This document shows, one piece after another, positions 56,533-64,000 of a stretch of DNA of 64,000 nt. Both the position numbers and the translations under genes were made by a program. The stretch comes from Sinimarinibacterium arenosum (lineage in GTDB: Bacteria; Pseudomonadota; Gammaproteobacteria; Nevskiales; Nevskiaceae). Each line of letters opens with the position of its first letter. The first letter of the stretch is position 1. The DNA is taken from positions 186,001-250,000 of the forward strand of contig NZ_SUKF01000007.1 of the NCBI RefSeq assembly GCF_005047655.1. Direction: 5' to 3'. Under the pieces are notes generated by a model. It was given only the letters and a program-made list of their open reading frames with translations. It ran no database searches and was not told the DNA's origin.

Positions 56533-58107
56533 ATGGGCTCTAGAGCCCCGCGCCGGATTCCAATGTCAAGCCGAGAAAGCTCTGTGCTCAATTCTGAACG
56601 CCAGCACTGGTACGCGGTCGCTGGTGGAATATTGCTGTCGGTAATGTGTGCGGCGCCGGTTCTCGCCAGTGATGGCGCCGTCGGCGCGCCGCTGAAGATG
56701 GATCAGACGTTGACGTTGCCCGCTGCAGCGGCGCTGACAAAATCTGATCCGGTGCCGGGGCAAGACGGTTCGACGGATGATGCGGCCGCTCCAGGCGCTG
56801 CAGACCTTGAAGCCTTGGATGCCACGCTCCAGGAAGCGCCTGCTGCAGGCAGTGACGCGGCGCAATCCGGTTCTGCCGGTGAGCAAGCTGCGCCTCAGAG
56901 CTTGAGTCTCGGCGACGTTCTGCTGTCTGCGTGGACCGACAATCCGCAAGTGCTCCAGGCGGAGCGATCACTCAAGGCCACAGGATTCGATATCAGCGCT
57001 GCGCGCGCGGGTTTCTATCCCTTTGCAAGCGTCAGCGTTACTGAGGCGCGGGGCGGATCGACCTCGCAGACGGGGACGTCGTCGTCTTTGAGCGTCATTC
57101 AGCCGCTGTGGAGCGGTGGATCGACCGTTGCTGAAGTTGATCAGGCCAAAGCGGAGCAGTTGCGGTATCTCGCGGAGCTGAATGCTTCGCGGCTTACGGT
57201 CGGTCTTCAGGCTGCGGAAGCGTATTTGAATGTCGTTGCTGCAGAGGAGCAGGCCTTGCAGTACGAGCGGTACGTTTACTCGCTCGAAAATCTGTTGGGC
57301 ATCATTCAGCGGCGAGCGGCCAAGGGCGTGGCACCCAGTGCGGATGTCGATACGGCGTTGACGCGTTTGAATCAGGCACGCGCATCGGCGCGGGCAACTT
57401 TTTCGACGCTGTTGTCCAACCGCGCTCAGTTGGCGAAGTTGCTGGGTTATCCGGTCGAGGTTTCAGGCTGGCCTGATGAATCAACATTGGTCAGCTCGGA
57501 GGAGGCGATAGGGGCAGAACAAAATGCCATGACCGCGCATCCTGCGATCAAAGGGGCGCAGGCTCAGCTGGAACGTCAGAAGGCGACTGTCAAACTGAGC
57601 AAGGCGCGAATCTGGCCGGAGATTCAACTTCAATACCAGCATCCGCTGGAGACATTCGACAACGTGCAGAGTGATGACCGGACGCTGCTGGTGATGCAGT
57701 ACCAGACCGACAATGGGATCAAGGGGTTTCGCGCGTTTCAGGGTGAGCGTCAGCGCACGGAGGCGGCACGCGCGGCGGTGCAAACCGCGATCCGCGACGT
57801 CAAGTCCTCGATTCAGGTTGCCCGCGTTGAGCGGCTGGCTGCCGATCAGCAGATGGGTGTGCAGGAAGAGGCCGCGAAATCTGCATCGGCCCTGGTGGTG
57901 AGCTTCATGCGCCAGTTCGAGGTGGGCCGGAAGACCTGGCTCGAAGTGCTCAATGCGCAGCGCGAAGCGAACGATACCGTTTTGCAGATGTCTTCTGTGC
58001 GCCGGAATTATTGGATGGCGAACGCCAAGCTCGCCCTGCAGGGTCTTTACTGGAAGCGACTGAGTCCGGAAGCGCCTCCCATCGACGTGGAAATGGACAA
58101 GGATTAG
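56533..58107 (+). CDS. TolC family outer-membrane channel protein
   Basis: 524 residues from ATG 56533; ATG 56563 (MSSRES) is the alternative. A signal peptide ending VLASDG is followed by an acidic/Ala-rich insert (about 45-115), then the paired helical TolC repeats (SLSLGDVLLSAWTDNPQ and PLWSGGSTVAEVDQAKAEQL). It forms the outer-membrane tunnel. Six bases before the ABC gene, it belongs to the type 1 secretion operon. Confidence 0.92.
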   Translation: MGSRAPRRIPMSSRESSVLNSERQHWYAVAGGILLSVMCAAPVLASDGAVGAPLKMDQTLTLPAAAALTKSDPVPGQDGSTDDAAAPGAADLEALDATLQEAPAAGSDAAQSGSAGEQAAPQSLSLGDVLLSAWTDNPQVLQAERSLKATGFDISAARAGFYPFASVSVTEARGGSTSQTGTSSSLSVIQPLWSGGSTVAEVDQAKAEQLRYLAELNASRLTVGLQAAEAYLNVVAAEEQALQYERYVYSLENLLGIIQRRAAKGVAPSADVDTALTRLNQARASARATFSTLLSNRAQLAKLLGYPVEVSGWPDESTLVSSEEAIGAEQNAMTAHPAIKGAQAQLERQKATVKLSKARIWPEIQLQYQHPLETFDNVQSDDRTLLVMQYQTDNGIKGFRAFQGERQRTEAARAAVQTAIRDVKSSIQVARVERLAADQQMGVQEEAAKSASALVVSFMRQFEVGRKTWLEVLNAQREANDTVLQMSSVRRNYWMANAKLALQGLYWKRLSPEAPPIDVEMDKD

Positions 58108-58113
58108 ACCGCA

Positions 58114-60318
58114 ATGGAAAAGGCAGCAGAAAACGCGGTCGAACTTTCAGTCGCGGCAGTGGGGCTGGATCTGGCCGTCAGTGCACTGACGGAGATGGCA
58201 GGCCGCCGCGGGCTTTTCGCTTCCAAAAAAGAAGCCGAGGAGGCGTGGCGAAATATCGGCTCTGGAGACTTGGGTGAGCGATTCGCAAAAACCTGGGCGT
58301 GGCTGTTCCGCGGGCACTCGGTTGAGAGGATGCCGGTCGAGCTGATCCAGCAGCCGCATCTTCCGGCATGGCTGTTGACTGAAGACAAGATTGGCATCGT
58401 CAAGGGGTTTGCCTCCGAGTCGCGCGATCTTGAAATCGACTGGATTGGTGGGGCGCCTTCGACGGCGATCGTCGCTGACGAGGTCTGGGTGCCGATTCCG
58501 CCGGGGATGGCGCCGTCGCTGGAAACAGAGACTGACGAAACACAACGTGGGCCCGCGACCAAAGCGCTGCTGACAGCGCTGCGCGCACATCTGCCACTGT
58601 TCCGTCGCGTGGCGCTCATCACGGTGTTCATCAATTTAATCACCGTGCTGGCTTCGTTGTTCACGATGCAGGTCTATGATCGCGTCGTGCCGAATCTGGC
58701 CTATGCGACGCTGTTCGTGCTGGCATCCGGTGTGCTGCTTGCCTATGTCTTCGAGTTTGCATTCAAGGTGCTTCGGCTCAAATTGCTCGACGCTTCGGCA
58801 CGACGTCTGGATGAAGGACTGTCGTTATATATCTTCGAGCAGGTGATGCACCTGAAGATTGATCGGCGACCGACACGGGTAGGTCAGCTGGTTTCACAGG
58901 TGCGCGACTACGAGGCGATCAAGAGCTTCCTGCAGTCCACAACACTGTTTGCCGTTGCGGATCTGCCGTTTGCGCTGATGTTCACTGCGGTCATTGCGAT
59001 GATCGGGGGGACCGTGGCGTTGGTTCCTCTGGCCTTTATTCCGGTATCGATCCTGATCGGGCTCGCCGCATACAAGCCGATTTCACGGCATCTCAGAACG
59101 CAGAACGAGTTGCTGGCACGGCGCCAGGGTGTCTTGTTTGAAGCGCTCTCAGGGGCCGAAGTCGTCAAGGCGCACAATGGCGAGTCTTTTTTTGCCGATC
59201 TGTGGCATCGCGCAACGAGAGAAACCGGCGAGCGCAGCACAGCGCTGCAGATGGTGACGTCATACGCGCAATTCTCCACAGCCTTTGTCCAGCAGGCCGC
59301 GTACGTCGGCATTCTTGCCGTCGGCGTTTTCGAGGTTGGACGGGGGAACCTGACGATGGGCGGCATGATTGCGTGCTCCATTCTGGGGTCGCGAGCGCTT
59401 GGCGCCATTTCAGGTATCAGCAACGTCTTTCTGCAATGGCATAACGCCAGTTATGCGCTGAAAACGCTCAATGGCCTCATGAGCGGCCCAAGCGACGCGG
59501 TTGCGGGGCGTGAAGTTCATTCGCGCGTGGGCAGTCTGGATCTGCGGGCCGAAGGTCTGCGTTACGGGTACGAAGGCGCGGCCGCACCGCAGCTCGATGT
59601 TCCGAAGCTGTTAATCCGCCACGGCGGGCGAATTGCAGTGATCGGTCGCAATGGTGGCGGCAAATCGACCCTCATGCGATTGCTCGCCGGCCTTGCCACG
59701 CCCAGTGCGGGGGAGGTTCGCATCGCCGGGCTCGATATGCAGCAGTGCCGAATCAGCTGGCTGCGCGAGACCATCGGATATCTTCCTCAGGATGTGCGCC
59801 TGTTCTCCGGGACGCTGGAGGAAAACCTGACCATGGGCATGGCACGGCCGTCGGAGGAAAAAATCCATCAGGCGCTGCAGATTGTGGGGCTGGGGCCGGC
59901 TGTTGCGCGGCACCCGATGGGCATCAAGCTGCCGCTGAAGGAAGGCGGCTACGGCTTGTCCGGCGGGCAGCGGCAGATGGTGGGCTTGGCGAGGCTGATT
60001 CTTCAGGATCCCAGCATCTGGATACTGGACGAGCCGTCGGCCAGTTTGGATAACGAGACAGAAGAGCGCCTGATGCGTTTTCTGGCGACGTTGCCGCGGA
60101 CCAAGACACTTATATTTAGTACTCACCGGCCGCGATGGCTTTCTCTGGCGGATCGGGTTCTGATCATCGAGGACGGCGTCATCAAGACCGATGCGCCGGC
60201 AAGTGAAGTGCGCACGATGCGTGGAACACCTCCTGCGACCGGTGCCGGCGGCCCGACGCCGCTTAAAACGACGCAGGCCGCGGTTCCGGGGCAGGCGCAG
60301 GTTGGGAACACCAAGTAA
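58114..60318 (+). CDS. Type 1 secretion ABC transporter
   Basis: 734 residues. The first about 150 residues form a domain that resembles a shortened C39-peptidase-like domain (LPAWLLTEDKIGIVKG) without a catalytic Cys, as in LapB-type exporters. Six membrane helices (about 160-440) follow. The ATPase domain has GRNGGGKST (about 511), LSGGQRQ (about 614), ILDEPSASLD (about 637) and an H-loop His. It powers export of the neighbouring surface protein. Confidence 0.94.
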   Translation: MEKAAENAVELSVAAVGLDLAVSALTEMAGRRGLFASKKEAEEAWRNIGSGDLGERFAKTWAWLFRGHSVERMPVELIQQPHLPAWLLTEDKIGIVKGFASESRDLEIDWIGGAPSTAIVADEVWVPIPPGMAPSLETETDETQRGPATKALLTALRAHLPLFRRVALITVFINLITVLASLFTMQVYDRVVPNLAYATLFVLASGVLLAYVFEFAFKVLRLKLLDASARRLDEGLSLYIFEQVMHLKIDRRPTRVGQLVSQVRDYEAIKSFLQSTTLFAVADLPFALMFTAVIAMIGGTVALVPLAFIPVSILIGLAAYKPISRHLRTQNELLARRQGVLFEALSGAEVVKAHNGESFFADLWHRATRETGERSTALQMVTSYAQFSTAFVQQAAYVGILAVGVFEVGRGNLTMGGMIACSILGSRALGAISGISNVFLQWHNASYALKTLNGLMSGPSDAVAGREVHSRVGSLDLRAEGLRYGYEGAAAPQLDVPKLLIRHGGRIAVIGRNGGGKSTLMRLLAGLATPSAGEVRIAGLDMQQCRISWLRETIGYLPQDVRLFSGTLEENLTMGMARPSEEKIHQALQIVGLGPAVARHPMGIKLPLKEGGYGLSGGQRQMVGLARLILQDPSIWILDEPSASLDNETEERLMRFLATLPRTKTLIFSTHRPRWLSLADRVLIIEDGVIKTDAPASEVRTMRGTPPATGAGGPTPLKTTQAAVPGQAQVGNTK

Positions 60319-61496
60319 TGGACCTCGAACATCAGCTTTTCGCGCGGACTCAGCCGTTGGGGGTTTCGCATATCTATAAGGTCGTACAGTGGATTTCACT
60401 TGCGCTGGTGATCACAGCGATCTGGGCCAATTGGGCGACGATCGATGAACAGGTCCGCGCCCCTGGAACCGTCATTGTTTCCAGCCGCTCGCAGGTGGTG
60501 CAGGCCGTGGACGGCGGCGTGCTGATCAAGCTCGCCGTGCACGAGGGCGACACGGTCAAAGCTGGAGACTTAATTGCCGAGCTTGATCCGGTCCGGTTCC
60601 AGGCCAGTTCCAATGAGGTCTTGGCCAAGATCACATCGCTGAAAGCGACCATCCAGCGGCTCGAGGCGGAACTTGACGAGCGGCCATTGGAATTTTCCGA
60701 CGACGTGCTTTCCTCGACCGATGTCGTGCAGGCACAAACGCGGTTGTACCAGCGGCGTCTGAAATTGCAGAAAGAAGAGGAAGAGGCGATCTCGCAGTCA
60801 ATCAAGTTCGCTTCGCAGGAATTGAGTGCGCTAGAGGATCTGGCCAAGACGGGCGACGCTGCCAAAACCGAAGTGCTGCGTTCGCGCAGGACGCTGAATG
60901 AGCTGCAGGGGTCGCTGACCAACAAGCACAATGCCTATCGCCAGGACGCATTGTCGGAGTTGACCAAGAGCCGTTCGGAGCTGGAGCAGGCGCAACAGGT
61001 TCTGCGCCAGCGCAATGAAGCGCTCGACTCCACCAAGCTGCGCGCACCAATGTCGGGCACAGTCAAGAATGTGCGCTATACGACTCTGGGTGCGGTTTTG
61101 CGCGCGGGCGAAGAGTTGCTGCAGATCGTGCCGTCGGATGAGCCGCTCATGATCGAGGCCAAAGTCAGCCCGGCGGACGTCGCTTTCGTGCGCCTGGGGC
61201 TGAAGGCCAACGTCAAACTGGATGCCTACGACTATACGGTCTACGGCAGCTTGAAGGGCCATGTGCTCTATATCAGCCCCGATACGCTGGAAGACGAGAA
61301 TGCCCCGCGGGACGAGAAGGCGGCGTACCGCGTCCATGTCCAGATCGACGAGATTCCCGAACGCAGCCGCAAGGATATCGACATCATTCCGGGCATGACT
61401 GCAAAGGTTGAAATCATCACTGGCGAACGCACCGTGGCACAGTACTTGCTTAAACCGATTCGTCGCGTTGGGAGCAACGCACTGGTTGAACGATGA
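60318..61496 (+). CDS. HlyD family type 1 secretion adaptor
   Basis: 392 residues; its ATG shares one base with the previous stop (TAATG). One N-terminal membrane helix (WISLALVITAIWANWATI), a lipoyl-type beta domain (VDGGVLIKLAVHEGDTVKAGDLIAELDP), a long coiled coil and a C-terminal domain with RVHVQIDEIPERSRKDI form the usual adaptor. It links the ABC protein to TolC. Confidence 0.94.
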   Translation: MDLEHQLFARTQPLGVSHIYKVVQWISLALVITAIWANWATIDEQVRAPGTVIVSSRSQVVQAVDGGVLIKLAVHEGDTVKAGDLIAELDPVRFQASSNEVLAKITSLKATIQRLEAELDERPLEFSDDVLSSTDVVQAQTRLYQRRLKLQKEEEEAISQSIKFASQELSALEDLAKTGDAAKTEVLRSRRTLNELQGSLTNKHNAYRQDALSELTKSRSELEQAQQVLRQRNEALDSTKLRAPMSGTVKNVRYTTLGAVLRAGEELLQIVPSDEPLMIEAKVSPADVAFVRLGLKANVKLDAYDYTVYGSLKGHVLYISPDTLEDENAPRDEKAAYRVHVQIDEIPERSRKDIDIIPGMTAKVEIITGERTVAQYLLKPIRRVGSNALVER

Positions 61497-61781
61497 GGCG
61501 ACTTAGGGTTCAATGGCGGCCTGCTTACGACATGTCCACCGAATTCCAAGCCATTCGCCTCAATAGTTGACGCGATGCACAGAAATGGTGTCGTACAGTG
61601 TTGAATTCGAAATGGGCGTTCTGCTACGCTACAAAACGTTGGGAAGTTTGGGGGGCGGGTGCGGCTGTGGAAAGCACATACCTAACCTCTTGATTTCGCT
61701 TTTCGTCTAAGGGACATTTGCACCTGTAAACTGCGCGCCGGCTCCTTTCGCCGGACCTTTTTCACCTAGGAGAGTAATGCG
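61497..61781 (+). promoter_or_regulatory. Leader of the large surface-protein gene
   Basis: 285 bases. A small hairpin CCGGC/GCCGG (61738-61754) is followed by TTTTT, which looks like a weak attenuator or terminator of the upstream operon. An AGGAGAG ribosome-binding site (61768-61774) precedes the ATG. No -10 is convincing. Confidence 0.5.
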
Positions 61782-64000
61782 ATGGCAAAGGAAGTGGGTG
61801 GTCAGAGCGAAATGAATGCTCCGATCCGGGACACAAAAACAAGCGAGCAGGACCTCCTGCTGAAGAAGAAGCTTGTTGCCGATGTGACTGCTGCTGAGAC
61901 AGAGGCTCGCGGGGGCGACGCTGATGTCGCAGCCAACACCGCTGCTCAGTCGGCGGAAGTCACCACGGCTGTTGCCGGTGGATTGGAAGTTGCTTCAGTG
62001 GGCGTCGACGGCGAATCCGCCAGCGATGCGGATAGTGGATTCCCGACCTGGGCGGTCGTCGGTGGCGCAGCCGTTGTCGCTGGTGCGGGTATCGCGTTGG
62101 CGTCTGACAACAACGACAACAACAACAACAACAACAACAACAACGACAACACTGACCCGACGATCACGTCGGCCAGCACCTTCGCTGTTGATGAGAACAC
62201 CACGTCGGTGGGCACGCTGACCGGCGCGGATGCCGACGGCGATGTGCTGACCTTCTCGATCGTGGGCGGCGCTGACGCGAATGCGTTCGTGCTGAACGGT
62301 CAGACCCTGTCGTTCATCAATGCTCCGGACTTCGAGTCGGGCAAGACCAGCTACACCGTTCAGGTGCAGGTCGAAGACGGCAACGGCGGCACCGCCACGC
62401 AGACGATCACCGTCAACGTCAACGACGTTGATGAAACGCCTCCGCCTGACGTCACCAAGACGCTGACCACCGGCGTTGACGTGATCCAGATGAACCCGGG
62501 CGACGTCGTCTCCGGCGACGAAACCACGCTGACCTCCGGCGACAAGATCTCGGGCCCCGGCCTGCTGTCGCTGTCGCTGACCGGCGCTGGCGTGTTCTCC
62601 GGCCAGACCGTTTCCAACGTCAATGGCGTTGAAGTGTCGTCAGTCGGCGGCCTGGATCTGCTGGCCAGCAAGTGGACCGGCGTTCCGACCATCACCATCT
62701 TCAACAGCAAGGATGACGTCACGCTGTCCGACCTGCAGTCGACCGGCACGAACTTCGTGCTGGAAGACCACGTCGATGCGACTGGTGTGATCACCCTGAA
62801 CTTCGATGCGCAGGCCACCGCCGGCGCCACCGAAGTGGACGTTTCCGTTTCCGAAATTCAGGACGGCGGTCTGGTTCTGAACGGCGGCGCGATCGAAACG
62901 CTGAACCTGGAAATCGCTGACGCTGCTGCAAACGCTGCCAGCACGCTGGGCATGCTGGACGTGACGGGCATTTCGACCCTGAACATCACCGGCGGCAGCG
63001 CGGGCTTCGGCTTTGAGATCACCGACGCGCTGAACGCGGGTCTGGATGTTCTCGATGCATCGACCGCGGCTTCGGATCTCACCCTGAGCATCGAAGACTC
63101 GGTTGAAGCGATCGACGTGGCCTTGGGTTCGGGCGACGACGTGCTGTTCACCGGTGACACGATGGGTCCGCTGGCTGAGCAGGACACCTTCGACGGTGGC
63201 GCTGGCTACGACACGCTGTTCGCAACCTTCGACACGGATGGCACCCGTCACCCGGTCTCGACTGGTTTCGAGCATTTCGACCTGACGTTCAACAACGACG
63301 CCAAGCTGGACATGGGCGAAGTGGACGACGTTCAGACGATCACCATCGAAGAGTCGGCTGCTCACTTCGAAATCGTCGACATGGACAGCACCGTCGACTT
63401 CATCCACATCATTGGCCAGCAGGCCTTTGAAGATCAGGAACTGCGTTGGGATGGTACCGGTGCGGACGCCGAGATCCTGTGGACGAACGATTCGGGCGCC
63501 AGCGCCGCGTTCAATAACTTCCTGGTGCTGGGCGCCGAGAAGCTGGTGTTCGCGACCGACGGCGACGATGACGTCTACTTCAACTACCTGTACCTGGACG
63601 GTGGTCTGACCGACCTGACGTTCGAAGTCCGCGACAACGGCGACTTCTACGTCTACGACACCTACGGCACGTACGGCGTTGAAAACCTGACGATCCAGAC
63701 GCTGGATTCGGGCGACTTCTACATCGACGATATCTATTACCTGGATTCGCTGGTCAATCTGACCGTGATGTCGAGCGAAGCGGGCGAGATCCGCATCGAA
63801 GATTTGGGCGGTACCGGCAACGCGCGTGAACTGGAGACGGTCACGATCATTGCCAATGCCACGGCGAACCAGTTCGTTTACGGCACTTCGATCCGCAGTC
63901 TGGATGCCGGCTTCGACAGCTTCGGCGCGTCGATCAGCACCTTCACGGTCGAAGTGGGTGACGATGCGGAAGCCTCGCTGTTCTACGCTGGCCTGTATGT
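61782..64000 (+). CDS. Large type 1-secreted surface protein (C-terminus beyond window)
   Basis: At least 739 residues. There is no Sec signal. The N-terminus (about 1-85) is polar, followed by a hydrophobic segment (WAVVGGAAVVAGAGIALAS, 90-108) and an Asn-rich linker (109-123). Next comes a cadherin-like domain (about 128-210, with VDENTTSVGTLTGADADGD and ending VNVNDVDE). Then a long beta-rich region holds two RTX-like calcium repeats (GSGDDVLF, GGAGYDTLF). This suits a LapA/S-layer-like cell-surface protein exported by the preceding system. The secretion signal would be at the missing C-terminus. Confidence 0.85.
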   Translation, partial: MAKEVGGQSEMNAPIRDTKTSEQDLLLKKKLVADVTAAETEARGGDADVAANTAAQSAEVTTAVAGGLEVASVGVDGESASDADSGFPTWAVVGGAAVVAGAGIALASDNNDNNNNNNNNNDNTDPTITSASTFAVDENTTSVGTLTGADADGDVLTFSIVGGADANAFVLNGQTLSFINAPDFESGKTSYTVQVQVEDGNGGTATQTITVNVNDVDETPPPDVTKTLTTGVDVIQMNPGDVVSGDETTLTSGDKISGPGLLSLSLTGAGVFSGQTVSNVNGVEVSSVGGLDLLASKWTGVPTITIFNSKDDVTLSDLQSTGTNFVLEDHVDATGVITLNFDAQATAGATEVDVSVSEIQDGGLVLNGGAIETLNLEIADAAANAASTLGMLDVTGISTLNITGGSAGFGFEITDALNAGLDVLDASTAASDLTLSIEDSVEAIDVALGSGDDVLFTGDTMGPLAEQDTFDGGAGYDTLFATFDTDGTRHPVSTGFEHFDLTFNNDAKLDMGEVDDVQTITIEESAAHFEIVDMDSTVDFIHIIGQQAFEDQELRWDGTGADAEILWTNDSGASAAFNNFLVLGAEKLVFATDGDDDVYFNYLYLDGGLTDLTFEVRDNGDFYVYDTYGTYGVENLTIQTLDSGDFYIDDIYYLDSLVNLTVMSSEAGEIRIEDLGGTGNARELETVTIIANATANQFVYGTSIRSLDAGFDSFGASISTFTVEVGDDAEASLFYAGLY
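62118..62144 (+). repeat. (AAC)9 trinucleotide tract encoding a poly-Asn linker
   Basis: Nine uninterrupted AAC codons, bordered by GAC and further AAC codons, code for nine Asn in an Asp/Asn linker between the hydrophobic segment and the first domain. Slippage would lengthen or shorten the linker without shifting frame. Confidence 0.95.

Noticed and set aside
61782-64000. LapG protease cleavage site in the surface protein N-terminus
   Set aside because: The Ala/Thr-rich segments near residues 51-67 do not contain the expected TAAG-type motif.

Overview
The window is GC-rich, densely coded chromosomal DNA from a gammaproteobacterium. The gene orders yicC–gmk–rpoZ–spoT, ftsY–ftsE–ftsX–rpoH, bioB–bioF–bioD and hemL–thiE–thiD, together with an aa3-type cytochrome oxidase operon and ubiA, support this. 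The mix of CoA-dependent catabolic genes, a surface multihaem cytochrome and a type 1 secretion locus would suit the Nevskiales/Solimonadaceae–Xanthomonadales neighbourhood, but that placement is inference and no 16S rRNA is present. I found no tRNA, rRNA, CRISPR array, insertion sequence or phage gene.

Layout. (1) 1–3937: a truncated OmcA/MtrC-type surface cytochrome c with an FNR-like site upstream, and a lipoprotein penicillin/AHL-acylase homologue. (2) 4171–12943: a nine-gene forward run that looks like one CoA-thioester catabolic operon: DUF35 Zn-ribbon protein, thiolase-fold protein without the nucleophilic cysteine, alpha/beta hydrolase, crotonase-fold protein, small unknown protein, acyl-CoA synthetase, SRPBCC protein, family III CoA-transferase with an extra N-terminal half, and amidohydrolase. 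Its substrate is unknown; it is the best candidate here for an undescribed pathway. (3) 13017–24690: yicC, a 1085-residue multi-PAS/GAF/HD-GYP protein placed between yicC and gmk, then gmk, rpoZ, spoT, ridA, recG and ubiA. (4) 24699–29876: DUF819 membrane protein and comF (reverse), then bioBFD preceded by a BirA-like operator and an FNR-like palindrome. (5) 29907–31378: a 140-bp tandem repeat derived from the end of msrA, then exported MsrA and MsrB (reverse). (6) 31501–40470: a perfect FNR-type box and the cytochrome c oxidase cluster with its assembly and haem A genes, including a 36-residue membrane protein.

(7) 40547–49077 (reverse): rpoH under a perfect CIRCE element, ftsX, ftsE, ftsY, a DedA/PAP2-like/LssY-like fusion, hemL, thiE, thiD. 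(8) 49652–55056 (reverse): mtgA, a membrane protein of unknown function, then the SAM cycle genes metF, ahcY (with an SAH riboswitch) and metK. (9) 55394–64000: an OmpA/OprF-like porin, a complete type 1 secretion system (TolC, ABC exporter, HlyD adaptor) and the start of a very large surface protein with a cadherin-like domain and RTX-like repeats, cut by the window end.

Regulation is unusually readable: three FNR-like sites, a CIRCE box on the heat-shock sigma gene, a BirA-like operator, an SAH riboswitch and several clear terminators. Many start codons are GTG or TTG or are coupled by short overlaps, and were chosen from ribosome-binding sites and overlaps rather than from the longest frame.
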